Notes: generated by a model from the letters alone, not told the origin. DNA of 25,000 nt from Chrysomallon squamiferum (GCA_012295275.1 CM022668.1:2342989-2367988), one strand, 5' to 3'. Counted from the first letter of the stretch, positions 1-9,179 are shown. Numbers and translations are program-made.

Positions 1-234
1 TTATGTTCAGGTCAAAACTGTAACATAGATAGAATACTTGCTATGTAATACTTGAAAAAGGCATGTAATACTAGCTTATAATATGAAATACTATATATAT
101 AATATGAAATACTATATATATAATATGAAATGAATATAACTTAATATGAGATATATGTAACATAAAAGGTTATATAATACAAGGTATATATCACATCAAA
201 TGTATTCTACATAGTTTTCTTCTAGAAAAGACTG

Positions 235-237
<3 letters not shown>
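1..237. repeat. A/T-rich segment with short 21-bp tandem repeat
   Basis: The sequence is A/T-rich and carries no plausible gene. Between 80 and 130 a 21-bp unit (AATATGAAAT followed by ACTATATATAT) occurs twice exactly at 80-100 and 101-121, then breaks off after nine bases. The short TA run inside each unit is the likely seed of the duplication. Confidence 0.7.

Positions 238-270
<33 letters not shown>
238..270. repeat. poly(A) run, 33 bases
   Basis: This is an uninterrupted adenine run. It could be the tail of a dead retroposon or a simple slippage product. No recognisable element body lies on its left and no target-site duplication was seen, so it is called only a homopolymer. Confidence 0.9.
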
Positions 271-272
<2 letters not shown>

Positions 273-345
273 ATTGTATGGAACAAAAAACTGAGTAACC
301 ATTATTTAGTAACAGCAGAATTGAGTTACCTTTAATGATTCAATA

Positions 346-383
346 ATAGCCAGTGGTCAGTTTTGTTTGGCCACAGTGGCTAT
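346..383. repeat. imperfect inverted repeat (hairpin)
   Basis: ATAGCCA at 346-352 pairs with TGGCTAT at 377-383, and GTGG at 353-356 pairs with CCAC at 371-374. A 2-base bulge at 375-376 and a 14-base loop complete it. It lies in unique sequence rather than in a microsatellite. No function can be assigned. Confidence 0.5.
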
Positions 384-480
384 TGTACAGTTAACTTTGT
401 TACCTGGCTAAGACTGACCGGTGTAGCAGGGACACTAGAGTGCTTTCAAAAGAGACATTATGCAAGTGTGTTCACCCTCA

Positions 481-536
481 TGACGTAACTTTTCAAGTTC
501 AAACAGAGGTCAGTGCTGGCCGATGACCTTTGACAC
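481..536. promoter_or_regulatory. clustered CRE-like, DR5-like and DR1-like motifs
   Basis: In 56 bases of unique sequence there is TGACGTAA at 481-488, which matches the CREB/ATF site TGACGTMA. AGTTCA and AGGTCA follow at 496-501 and 507-512, separated by five bases, which is the direct-repeat-5 layout bound by retinoic acid receptor type dimers. TGACCT and TGACAC at 524-529 and 531-536 form, on the other strand, a one-base-spaced direct repeat of the RXR/HNF4/COUP-TF type. The motifs are visible; binding or enhancer activity is inference. An exon-free, repeat-free setting makes a regulatory role possible, but no gene start is visible nearby. Confidence 0.3.
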
Positions 537-598
537 ACTTCTGTGAGGATTAGAAACAAGTCTGGCTCAGCTACATTTAACCTTGAGCTGACAGAAAC

Positions 599-1172
599 CA
601 GACACACAGACAGACATACACACATACATATACACACAGACATACACACATACATATATACACACATACATACACACATATACAAACACTTATATACACA
701 GACATATACACACAGACATATACACACAGACATACACATATACACATACATATACACACAGATATACACACATACACACATACATATACACATACATATA
801 CACACATACATATACACACAGACATACACACATGCATATACACAGATATAAACACATACATATACACACAGACATATACACATATACACATACATATACA
901 CTCATACATACATACATATACACACAGACACACAAACATACATATACACACAGACATATACATACATACACACATACATATACACAGATATACACACATA
1001 TACACATACATACACATACAAACATACATTACATACAGACATACACACAGACATACATACAGACATGCACACACATACACACATACATACACACATACAT
1101 ATACATACAAACATGCACACATACATATATATACAGATATACACATATATGCACAGATACAGACATGTACAC
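599..1172. repeat. compound (CA)n/(CATA)n/(CAGA)n microsatellite
   Basis: About 570 bases are built almost entirely from ACAC, ATAC, ACAT and AGAC tetramers. Blocks such as CATATACACACAGACATACA recur, so the tract grew by both slippage and larger block duplication. The long frames seen on both strands here (His/Thr/Tyr strings on +, Cys/Val/Met strings on -) are by-products of the repeat and are not genes. Confidence 0.95.
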
Positions 1173-1239
1173 ATCAATTATTGATTTATCTTTGAAACGA
1201 TTAACTACTTTTTTATATAAAAAAAAAAAAAACTGTTTG

Positions 1240-1241
<2 letters not shown>

Positions 1242-1298
<57 letters not shown>

Positions 1299-1338
1299 CT
1301 CTCTTTGTCTCTCTCTGTCTCTCTCTCTCTCTCTCTCT
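1242..1338. repeat. (CT)n microsatellite with preceding A run
   Basis: A pyrimidine tract of about 97 bases, pure CT up to about 1291 and then interrupted by TTTCTTTC, TTTG and CTGT steps. A 14-base adenine run lies just before it at 1219-1232. Long CT mirror tracts can form triplex DNA in supercoiled molecules. Confidence 0.95.
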
Positions 1339-1560
1339 GTTCAGTTCCTCACCCCAGGGGTTCACTACCATTAAACTAAGTTTTTGTTTCCGGGCGTGTA
1401 ACTCCTCAGAGCATTTGTAAAACTTTAAGTAAATCAGCGAATCAGTAATGAAATTTATTTTCTACATGGAATTGGTTTTCATACACATTGATTATTCTTT
1501 TAGTCTGTCTATCAGGTTTCTGTGTGGCCTTGACCCCAACCAGTGTTTGCTGAACTGAAA
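1339..1560. other. short unique spacer, no gene seen
   Basis: Normal-complexity sequence between the CT tract and the following A-rich desert. No splice-bounded frame or RNA gene was recognised. The minus-strand frame that crosses it (1442-1726) runs into the A-rich block and has a Phe/Cys-rich composition typical of translated A/T DNA. Confidence 0.5.
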
Positions 1561-2240
1561 AATAAATTATCACTTGTTGTGATTGTATGATCATTTTCAA
1601 AAAAAATCTGGAACAAATATCCAGAAAAACAGTCAAACTGAAAGACATAAAAATATAAAATAAAAATACAAAAAAACAACAACAACACAAATATAAAAAG
1701 ATAAAAAAATAAAATGCTCTAAACAAATTGAATAAAAAAAAAATAAAAAAATAAAATAATAATAATTCTTGTAATGTTAATTAATCAGTAAAACCAACAA
1801 CAACAATATTATAAATAACAATCAGGGGGGAATATTAAAAATAAAAATAACAATAACAGATATCCATAAAAATGCCTAAACAAAAACAAACAAACAAATA
1901 AAAAAAAAAAAAAAAAAAAAATAAATAAAGTTTAAAAAGAAAAAAGAGACAGTTAGTCTTATACTCCTAAATAAAAACAATTTGTATAAATTTTAAAATA
2001 AAAAAATAAATAAATAAATAAACTAGAACCATAAGCAAAACAAAAATAGTAATAATAATAGTAATAAAAAATCTAAAAATAAACTCAAAACAAATTAAAA
2101 ATAATGATGTAGAGAAAACGTCATCTTCAAAATAAAAAATTTAAAATAAATAAAATAATAAATAAAGAAATTAAAAAAAGAAGATGAAAAAGAAAAGAAA
2201 ATTGCTAATTAAAAATAAATCAATACTCACCAAACTAAAA
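1561..2240. repeat. A-rich low-complexity block
   Basis: About 680 bases dominated by AAATAAA, AATAATAAT and CAAAAACAAA words, with a 22-base adenine run at about 1900-1921. The top strand holds far more A than T. No gene signal was seen. Confidence 0.8.
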
Positions 2241-2700
2241 ATATAAATATTTTGTTGAGATATTTTTTTATTAGATATTTTTAGTTTCACTCTGTTTTTA
2301 ACAGATTTTGAAAAAAGTAGGGAGATTAATATTTTTTATATTTATGACGAAGCATTTTAATATGAGCATTCATTATCAGTATTTTAAAATATTTTTAATG
2401 TTGTTATTTCTGTTGCTGTAGTTTCTCTCAGTTTTACTGTTATTGTATTTTCATTATTATTATTATTATTTTTATCATCATCATTATTTCTGGTGTTGTT
2501 CGTATTATTTATTGCTATCATTATTTCTGTATTATTGTTGTTATTATTACAACTGCTACTAATATTATTACCATTATTATTAAAATTTATTTTATTTGAA
2601 CTTCTATTTTAAATATATTTATTTATTTTTTACTTTTTATATTTTATTTTTTTACATTTTATATTTTTTTATACTTTTCCAGTTGTTAAACTCAGTTTTA
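2241..2700. repeat. T-rich low-complexity block
   Basis: The composition reverses abruptly from the preceding block. The top strand is now T-rich, with TTATTATTATT runs at about 2455-2475 and 2570-2582 and TTTATATTTTA words after 2580. No gene signal was seen. Confidence 0.8.
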
Positions 2701-4798
2701 GATAATCCTGTATTGGTTTCAATTCACAAGAAGAAAAAAATGTTGAAGATTTATTAAAAAAGAAACCTCAGATAATGTTCCATGTTACTACTGCATTGTG
2801 AACAATAATATTAATGTGTAGGTGGCAGCACTGAAACCTTTGTTACCAGGCAACACAAATACTTATATTACATACACAGAGTACAACAAATATCTCACCT
2901 CACTGCAAACATTCATATTTAATTTTTATTTATTTCCTTTTTATGTTTTTCAAGATTTTAAACTTAAAATGAAAATTAAAAAAATTAAAAGAAATGTTAT
3001 GATTAAGACCTTTTGTAAAAAAAAGCTGAATAAATTTTAGATTATTTATTTACAATTTTTTTTATTGCAGTTAAAAAAATAATGTGTATATATACATATA
3101 TGTATAAAAACTAGGATAAACACACACACACATACACACAGACAGACACACATTAATTATATTCCTATGATTAGACACATTTTATCTTTTAAAGTAAAAA
3201 AAAAAATAGATCTATTAAAGAAAAAAAAGAATTCATTCAAACTGTTTCATTCAGCTCACTATTTATGTTCATTTTTAAGTTTTTTACTCGCCATTTTATA
3301 AATTAAGAAACAAAATAAATTAAAAATATTAAGACTGCCATAAAATAAGCATTGAAAAACCATTGAAAAATGTTGCATTGAGAAGTATTTGAATAAAAAC
3401 ACTTAATATTTCATTTACAACAATAAAATTTAGTTTCTAGTATTAGAAAAGAAAATGAAACAAATAAATAAACAACTTTTAGGATAAATGTTTCTGCACT
3501 CAGTAATAGTTTATTTTTTATTTACAGTTTTTTTTTTAAAGTTAATACAAAAAAAGTGGAATTAAAAAAACATTTTGTTTGTTAATTTTTTTTCTTTTCT
3601 TTTTCTTTTTTTCCTTTTTTCACTTAAAATATGCTAATAAATAAATGAAGATTAATTTAGAAGTAAAATAAACAGACTTAATCATGAAAAAATCAGCTAT
3701 AAATTGTATGAGTAAAATAAATGAGGAGTTTGTATTAAATAAATTAACTGTAGATTAAGTTACTGTTAATTATTTAATTAGTTACTTAATTAACTTGTTT
3801 ATTTATTTAGATTCTATTTTTATTTTATTTTTTTTATTTTATTTATTTATTTATTAAGTATTTTTGTGACCTTGCTGATTTAATATAAACATCTTAAAAT
3901 AAAACTGGAAGAATTAGTCAAAAATATTAATAAATTTAGCACAGTGATGAAACAACAGAGGTGAATATTAAGTGAATAAATAAACAGAAAATTAAAGAAA
4001 ACTGTCCGAAAGAAAAACATTTTTAAAACCAGACATTTATTTCTGCTGATTTATATTTGGCTTTTCATTTTAAACGTGGCATTTCTTGCTTTTAAATTCT
4101 TCAGAATTAAAAACAAGAACACTTTTTAGCAGCAGTTTGTCACAAACTGGTTTTGAAGTTGATAGTTTTAAGTCTAATTCTGGCAAACATTTACTTTCCT
4201 ACACACATTAAAACTCAGACTAAGTCAAGTTTTATGTTTTTATTTTCTTTGTGAATTTTCCCCACAGAAAATTTGTCTTGATTACTTCAGTAGTTTAGGT
4301 TAATATTTGAAATAAGACAACACTAAAGTTTTCTCTTAAAGTAAATTAATCATCTGAATTTTAAAACTAACGTTTAGCATTTTGAATAATGTCTAAATAA
4401 AAAGTTTTGATATTTTATGGTTGTGTTAATAATTGTTTTAGTTTAGTTGGGAATGGGGAATAATATATTATTTGAATAGCAGAAAGTTATTGTCATTAAA
4501 GTTTCAATTTGAAAGAAGTTTTTGAAGTAAATGTTTATTTAAAATTTAAAAGAATTTGAAATTTTCAAAAACTAGTTTGAAAAGTTAATTACTTCAATTA
4601 TTTCAGTTTGTAAAAAGAAATAATTAATCTTTGATACGGGAATATTTCTGATTCTTGAATTTGTAAATTAGCTAATATTTAAATTTTTATTTATTTATTT
4701 TTTTATTATTATTATTTTTTTAAATGGTAGGCATATTTGAAATTGTTTATATATTTTATTTATAGTGAAATTAGAAAACTGGATGAGGTTAAATATCA
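2701..4798. other. A/T-rich desert, no gene seen
   Basis: About 2.1 kb of A/T-rich, poorly structured sequence with AATAAATAAA and TTTATTTATT words and a small CA patch at about 3120-3150. The only moderately open + frame, at 2822-3040, is rich in Phe, Lys, Asn and Ile with no domain, as expected from base composition. No convincing splice pairs were found. Confidence 0.6.
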
Positions 4799-5051
4799 GA
4801 ATGTGTCTGTGTGTCTGTGTGTGTGTCTGTGTATGTGTGTGTATGTATGTATGTGTGTGTGTCTGCGTATGTCTATATTTTTGTATATTTATGTGTCTGT
4901 GTGTGTTTGTTTATTTATAAGTATATTTATTTTGTATATATTTATATTAGTTTATATATATGTGTATGTGTCCATGTGTATGTTTTTGTGTGTACATGTA
5001 TGGATGTAGTTGTATGTGTATGTGAGTGTGTGTGTGTGTATGTGTGTGAGA
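4799..5051. repeat. interrupted (TG)n microsatellite
   Basis: TGTG-rich sequence with TGTC, TGTA and TATT interruptions. It grades into a TTTATAT patch at about 4900-4960 and back to TG repeats to about 5051. The Cys/Val-rich frames across it are translated repeat. Confidence 0.9.
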
Positions 5052-5500
5052 TAAGGAAATAAAAAAACGTGTATCTGTGTAGCTGATATTTGCTGTGTAT
5101 CAACCATTCTGTTTGCAAAGTGATAAAAATCATAAACTGTATTAATATTTCCAAATCTACAAGATGTTTTATTTCTCAGTTTTACTGTCAGTCATTTTAT
5201 ACTGATTTTACAAAACACATTTCTGCCATCTTGTGTGTTACCTGGAATTGTAAAATCATCTTACAACTTGTGTTTAAATGAGTTTTGTTTCTTCAGTCAT
5301 TCTGGGGTGCAGCTGACAGAAAAGTGAAAACTTTTTCTTCTTTGATAATTTGCCAAATCAAGCTTTAACCCGACAACTTCACTAATAACTGCCATTGCTA
5401 AGTGTGACCCGTTTCATCAAAAGGTACCTAAAGGCAGCAGTGTTGACATGGAGAAAATTGTTAAATCTCTGTTTGAAAATTTGATTTATGAGTTTATTTT
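5052..5500. other. unique island without recognised gene
   Basis: Normal-complexity sequence of about 450 bases, less A/T-rich than its surroundings between 5290 and 5460. A fair 3' splice-site-like run (TTTTGTTTCTTCAG, ending 5296) and a weak donor-like AAAAG|GTACCT at about 5421 bracket a segment with stops in all three + frames within 75 bases of the acceptor, so a coding exon is not supported. Confidence 0.4.
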
Positions 5501-5501
5501 G

Positions 5502-5546
5502 TAATTATTATTATTATTATTAATATTATTATTATTATTAGTAGTT

Positions 5547-5598
<52 letters not shown>

Positions 5599-5613
5599 TT
5601 TTTTATTATTATT
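5502..5613. repeat. (ATT)n microsatellite
   Basis: ATT/TTA triplets with two small interruptions (AATATT near 5520 and GTAGTTG near 5540), then a longer near-pure run to about 5597 and a final TTTTTTATTATTATT piece. Confidence 0.95.
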
Positions 5614-5643
5614 CAAGTAGACTGAGGTAAAATTGGTATAGAA

Positions 5644-5644
5644 A

Positions 5645-5675
<31 letters not shown>

Positions 5676-5677
5676 TA
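5644..5677. repeat. (AT)n run joined to poly(T)
   Basis: Twelve AT dinucleotides at about 5644-5667 are followed directly by about ten T residues. A/T-only sequence continues for another hundred bases on the right. Confidence 0.9.
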
Positions 5678-5951
5678 TATATAAAAAATTAAATAAAATA
5701 AAATATAATATTAAATCCATAAATAAAACTAATAAAAAATCATCATAATAATTATAATAATAAATTAAAAATGAAAACAACACAGAATCCTCAGTTAACA
5801 TTTTCTAAGTCCTGAACTTAAGGTGTGTTTTCATGAGGCTGGTCACAAAATGTAGAAACAGACAAAAGTACTTGGTAGATTCTCATCCTGGTCAAAACAA
5901 ACACTGCTCATTGTGATTGACAAAAACAGAACCAGCTGTTTGGAAGATATT

Positions 5952-6014
5952 CTCACAAAGGTCAAGGTGCTTTTCACAAAGGTCAAGATGATTTTCTGAA
6001 AGGTCAAGTTAAAA
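5952..6014. promoter_or_regulatory. three 21-bp repeats each with AAAGGTCAAG core
   Basis: Three successive 21-base units start near 5952, 5973 and 5994, and place AGGTCA at 5959-5964, 5980-5985 and 6001-6006. Each core reads AAAGGTCAAG; the flanking bases are partly conserved (TCTCACA, TTTCACA, TTTCTGA). AGGTCA is the nuclear-receptor half-site, and A-rich 5' extension is typical of monomer-binding receptors. A spacing of exactly 21 bases puts the cores on one face of the helix two turns apart. Receptor binding is inference; the repeat and spacing are seen directly. Confidence 0.4.
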
Positions 6015-6054
6015 ACAAAATTATGACATTATAGAACTTGAAATCTCTCTCTCA

Positions 6055-6081
6055 CCCACACACACCCCCACACACACTGAC

Positions 6082-6137
<56 letters not shown>

Positions 6138-6190
6138 ATACACCCACATCCCCACACACTGACACACCCACACCCATACCCACACACACT
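6055..6190. repeat. (CA)n microsatellite with CCCA interruptions
   Basis: A pure CA run spans about 6090-6135, flanked on both sides by CACACCCACA and CACTGACACACC variants. The two flanks are similar to each other, suggesting that the pure run expanded inside an older imperfect tract. Confidence 0.95.
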
Positions 6191-6380
6191 AAGAGAATAT
6201 ATTCATGTCAAGTTAGAGTGAACATTATTAAAATCTGTTTGTTTTTGCTGTTATTATTATTATTTAATTATTTATTTATTTATTCATTTTTGACATGATA
6301 AAATCAAAATAAACAAATACTGGTTCATAATTTGGAGGAATTTGATTTATTTATTTTATTTTCTGTGTATATGTGTGTTC

Positions 6381-6474
6381 TTTGTTTGTTTGTTTGTTAG
6401 TTTATTTATTTATTTATTTATTTTTATTTATTTATTTTTTAGTTATTTATTTATTTATTTATTTATTTATTTTC
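6381..6474. repeat. (TTTG)n/(TTTA)n microsatellite
   Basis: Four TTTG units pass into a long series of TTTA units with a few T insertions. The run ends in ATTTTCAG at 6476, so the repeat supplies the T-rich stretch before an AG. Confidence 0.9.
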
Positions 6475-6476
6475 AG

Positions 6477-6543
6477 AAGTTTTGTTCCTTATGATGTCAT
6501 TGATGTGCAAGAATCATTAGAGAAAAAAAGAAAATAAATACTG
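6477..6543 (+). other. candidate non-coding exon (weak)
   Basis: A T-rich tract ending TTTTCAG at 6476 is followed 67 bases later by CTG|GTGAGTA, a strong donor match with the intron starting at 6544. All three + frames contain a stop inside the segment, so if it is an exon it is untranslated. No promoter or partner exon is obvious nearby. The upstream T-rich tract is a tetranucleotide repeat, which could create the acceptor likeness by chance. It could belong to the same leader as the exons near the right end, or be a coincidence. Confidence 0.15.
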
Positions 6544-6563
6544 GTGAGTACTTTTACTGTATT

Positions 6564-6568
<5 letters not shown>

Positions 6569-6630
<62 letters not shown>
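6569..6630. repeat. pure (TG)31 microsatellite
   Basis: Sixty-two bases of uninterrupted TG. A tRNA-like fragment follows about 100 bases downstream. Confidence 0.95.
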
Positions 6631-6632
<2 letters not shown>

Positions 6633-6727
6633 TATTGCATGTTTGTATATCTGTATGTGTAAATGTACTTCATATTGTGGATCTGTTTTCTACATATTAT
6701 CATGTTCAGTGTTACTATGGAAGTTTG

Positions 6728-6800
6728 ATATTGTTAGCCCATTGGTTAGAGTGTGCAACTGACAAACTTCACATTGCAGGATCAAACCTTATTAGTAGAC
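6728..6800 (+). pseudogene. tRNA-derived fragment (degenerate SINE head or tRNA pseudogene)
   Basis: The segment shows the two internal RNA polymerase III promoter blocks in tRNA order. TAGCCCATTGGTTAGAG at 6735-6751 closely resembles the A box and D-arm, and GGATCAAACC at 6779-6788 is a degenerate B box. The A-box start and B-box start are 44 bases apart, as in a tRNA without an intron. The T-arm does not pair properly, the B box lacks the usual TTCGA core, and no clear acceptor stem closes, so it is not a working tRNA. A tRNA-derived SINE is the likeliest source; its body would be the unique-looking DNA to about 6900. No tail repeat or target-site duplication was identified. Confidence 0.4.
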
Positions 6801-7248
6801 AAACTCTGTATATCCAGTTCCAACCACTGGTTTAATCAGAGCTGCACTCTCCTGTGTCTGACATATTTATTACTGCTAAAAGTGAAAAAAGAGCTTGTCA
6901 TTTTCAGTTATACATGGCATACTGTAGATAAAAACATTTTTCTTTTACAAACTGAAACAACTGAACATTTCTTACATTTTTAAATGTTTTTTTTCTCTCT
7001 CACTGAACTACTAAAAATATTTTAAAATAATATTTGTGACTTTTATATTTTTTTTATATTTGTGCTGTGCAGGTTTAAAAGCACGTTTGCAGTATCATTC
7101 TGTGTAGACTTTGTACTTGCCTGTCATTTTAAAATTATTTTGTGTTTTAAATCCTAATTCTAAGTGACAAGCTGAAGTAATTATATGTGACAGTTCTCTG
7201 ATATAGATTTAAAAAACGTATGTCATGTGATGTAAGAAACAGTGAGAG
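6801..7248. other. unique spacer, no gene seen
   Basis: A/T-rich but non-repetitive sequence. It may include the body of the SINE suggested by the tRNA-like fragment just upstream. The short + frames here have no splice support or domain. Confidence 0.4.
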
Positions 7249-7274
7249 AAAGACAGAAAGACAAATAGACAGAA

Positions 7275-7278
<4 letters not shown>

Positions 7279-7322
<44 letters not shown>
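7279..7322. repeat. (AG)n microsatellite
   Basis: A pure AG run preceded by AGACAGAAAGACA variants from about 7244. It is the only long GA tract on the + strand in the window; the other long tracts of this type read CT on this strand. Confidence 0.95.
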
Positions 7323-7326
<4 letters not shown>

Positions 7327-7417
7327 TAAAGATGTTTGTATCACTCTGTAGGTGTTTTTAAGTCTTTAACACTGTCTGCTAAAAGCCATTTCTCCTCTGT
7401 CTGATTTTTTCATTTTT

Positions 7418-7420
<3 letters not shown>

Positions 7421-7478
<58 letters not shown>
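7421..7478. repeat. (TC)29 microsatellite ending in AG
   Basis: A pure TC run followed by AG, which superficially resembles an ideal polypyrimidine tract and 3' splice site. The following 150 bases are pyrimidine-rich with no matching donor. Confidence 0.95.
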
Positions 7479-7481
<3 letters not shown>

Positions 7482-7622
7482 ATACAAACACACATATTCT
7501 ATATGTTTCTATCTCAGTCTCTCTCTCCTTGTTTTTCTACTTTCTGTCTCTTACTCAATCTCTCATTTTCTTTCTTTCTCATTCTCGTTATTTTCATCTC
7601 ACTGTTTTGTTCATACATTCAT

Positions 7623-7738
7623 ACAGAGATAGACACATGCATACATACATACACACGAACAGACACCTGCTATCACTTACATACACACACAGAGACCTAC
7701 ACACACACATACACACATACACACACATACACACATAC

Positions 7739-7794
<56 letters not shown>

Positions 7795-7968
7795 ACACAC
7801 ACACACATATACCTACACATACACATACACACACACACATACACACATATACCTACACACACACATACACATACACACACACACACACCTACACACACAC
7901 ACACATATACCTACACACACACATACACATACACATACACACACATACACACACACACACACATATAC

Positions 7969-8006
<38 letters not shown>

Positions 8007-8056
8007 CTACACATACACATACACACACACACACATACACACATATACCTACACAC

Positions 8057-8107
<51 letters not shown>

Positions 8108-8120
8108 TACCTACATGTAC
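7623..8120. repeat. large (CA)n/(CATA)n tract with about 40-bp block repeat
   Basis: About 500 bases of CA repeat, with the block ATATACCTACAC recurring at 7807, 7847, 7905, 7963 and 8043, and close variants at about 7885 and 8001. The spacing is near 40 bases or half of it. The long His/Thr frames on + and Cys/Val frames on - come from the repeat. Confidence 0.95.
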
Positions 8121-8257
8121 CCTGACACACAGACAGATTTTTACTTTTATTTTAAAATAAAAAAGTGTTTTTATCTGTGTGTCAGTGTTATATCATCCTT
8201 TCTGTTCAAGTCCAAACCATGTTGACAGCTCCATAGAAAAAACTCAGTCATGTTTGA

Positions 8258-8316
8258 AAAAAAAAAAAAAAATAAAATAAAATTAAAAAAATTATTAAAA
8301 AAAAAATTAAAAAAAG

Positions 8317-8353
<37 letters not shown>
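8258..8353. repeat. A-rich tract ending in long poly(A)
   Basis: A 15-base adenine run at about 8257-8271, an AAATAAAATTAAAAA patch, a short TTTTTTT stretch, and a final run of about 29 adenines ending at 8353. The unique island to its right begins immediately. Confidence 0.9.
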
Positions 8354-8355
<2 letters not shown>

Positions 8356-8419
8356 GAGGTTAAAAAAATTGACATCAATGTTGTGAAGTGTGTGTTGGAG
8401 TACAGCTGAACCGTGTCAA

Positions 8420-8485
8420 CATAAAAAGAGTGCCTGCGTACTGCAACAGCGTCATTCTGTGTGGCAACAACGTTTTATTTAGACA
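8420..8485 (+). promoter_or_regulatory. candidate core promoter (Inr plus DPE, weak TATA-like)
   Basis: TCATTC at 8452-8457 fits the initiator TCAKTY, giving a start at A8454. AGACA at 8481-8485 fits the downstream promoter element RGWYV and sits exactly at +28 to +32, the required position. An imperfect TATA-like ATAAAAAG lies at 8421-8428, about 33 bases upstream. The surrounding 8360-8760 is one of the few non-repetitive islands. Each motif alone is common; the exact Inr-DPE spacing and the perfect donor 278 bases downstream make the combination worth recording. The consensus used is from arthropod work, so applying it to this unknown animal is an assumption. Confidence 0.3.
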
Positions 8486-8731
8486 CTTTTGTAAACTATA
8501 TGTTCTTTATCAGTTGGAGCAGTGTGTGTTGTATTAAAATAAGAAAAGAAGGAAAGAACGAAAGTTGATGGAGAGAGAGAGAAAGAAAGAGGACTAGAAG
8601 AAAGCAAGAGAAAATTTACAGTAGTAGAGAGAGAGATGAAAGAATGAGAGAAAATAAAGAAAGGATGGTGCTTGTTACATAAAACAAAGGTTAAAACTTG
8701 GTTGGCCTTACCTGAGCAGTGAGAGAGTCAG
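8454..8731 (+). other. candidate 5' UTR first exon with perfect donor
   Basis: If transcription starts at A8454, a 278-base exon ends at CAG|GTAAGT (intron from 8732), a full match to the U1 consensus and followed by TTTT. The exon holds several short ATG frames: 22 codons from 8500, and very short ones near 8570, 8636 and 8664. All terminate inside, as expected of a leader and not of coding sequence. The middle, about 8531-8666, is purine-rich (GAAAGAA, GAGAGA), resembling exonic splicing enhancers but also possibly a decayed GA microsatellite. It could be spliced to 21959, 23680 and 24477 across a roughly 13-kb first intron; this linkage is inference only. Confidence 0.25.
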
Positions 8732-8798
8732 GTAAGTTTTCACTTTGTTACAGAACAACGTACGTATGTATGGATGCCTGCTGTACACTTTGCTCTCA

Positions 8799-8906
8799 AA
8801 GGTCAGTTAGTGACCAGCTCTGCTCAGATGAAGACCTTGTGTTGTAGAAATAACAAAACCTGACAGCTTCCAATCTGCAAGTCTTAGACTGGAATTTCAA
8901 CTTTGA
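8799..8906. promoter_or_regulatory. AGGTCA-type half-sites in intron-like unique DNA
   Basis: CAAAGGTCA ends at 8805 and is followed after five bases by TGACCA at 8811-8816, an inverted pair with 5-base spacing. About 85 bases on, TTTGACCTTG (about 8900-8909) reads CAAGGTCAAA on the other strand, matching the extended half-site used by ERR/FTZ-F1-type receptors. The spacing of the pair is not the classical three bases, so oestrogen-receptor-type binding is not claimed. Confidence 0.25.
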
Positions 8907-9058
8907 CCTTGTTTTGTTTTTTTGTGTGTGTGTTGTAATTAGTTTTTGTAATGGTAAATAAAATTAAAATGGAAAAGATAATTTATTTCTCATGGATCAG
9001 ATTAAAAATTATCTCCTTGTTTTGTTTCATGCTTCACAGTTTTTATTATCTTTTATCA

Positions 9059-9091
<33 letters not shown>

Positions 9092-9092
9092 A
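9059..9092. repeat. T13 directly joined to A21
   Basis: A thymine run at 9059-9071 turns directly into an adenine run at 9072-9092. The junction is self-complementary and could fold or extrude. Such junctions arise by slippage or from back-to-back retroposon tails. Confidence 0.9.
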
Positions 9093-9179
9093 GGTAAATT
9101 CCAAATGTTTAAATTATTACTGAAAGATGATTATTTAGATTGGGATAAAACATCAGTCTGTTAATTTCAGATTTTTATA

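Noticed and set aside
238-270. Retroposon poly(A) tail with LINE body
   Set aside because: The left side is short-period A/T repeat with no reverse transcriptase or endonuclease frame and no target-site duplication.
577-1374. Several long frames on both strands encoding Cys/Val/Tyr/Met or His/Thr/Ile strings
   Set aside because: They are direct translations of the CA/TA microsatellite. Both strands are open at once and no start context, splice site or domain supports them.
5296-5421. Coding exon between TTTTGTTTCTTCAG and AAAAG|GTACCT
   Set aside because: All + frames meet a stop within 75 bases of the acceptor and the donor is weak.
6728-6800. Functional tRNA gene
   Set aside because: The T-arm and acceptor stem do not pair and the B box core is damaged, so only a derived fragment is called.
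7421-7480. 3' splice site at (TC)29AG, and the similar one at 17324
   Set aside because: CT microsatellites mimic polypyrimidine tracts. No exon-like sequence or donor follows either site.
7503-8225. 240-residue + frame with a hydrophobic start and a long His/Thr tract
   Set aside because: The first 40 residues come from CT/TTC-rich DNA, giving a false signal-peptide look, and the rest is the CA repeat. The same region is open on the other strand.
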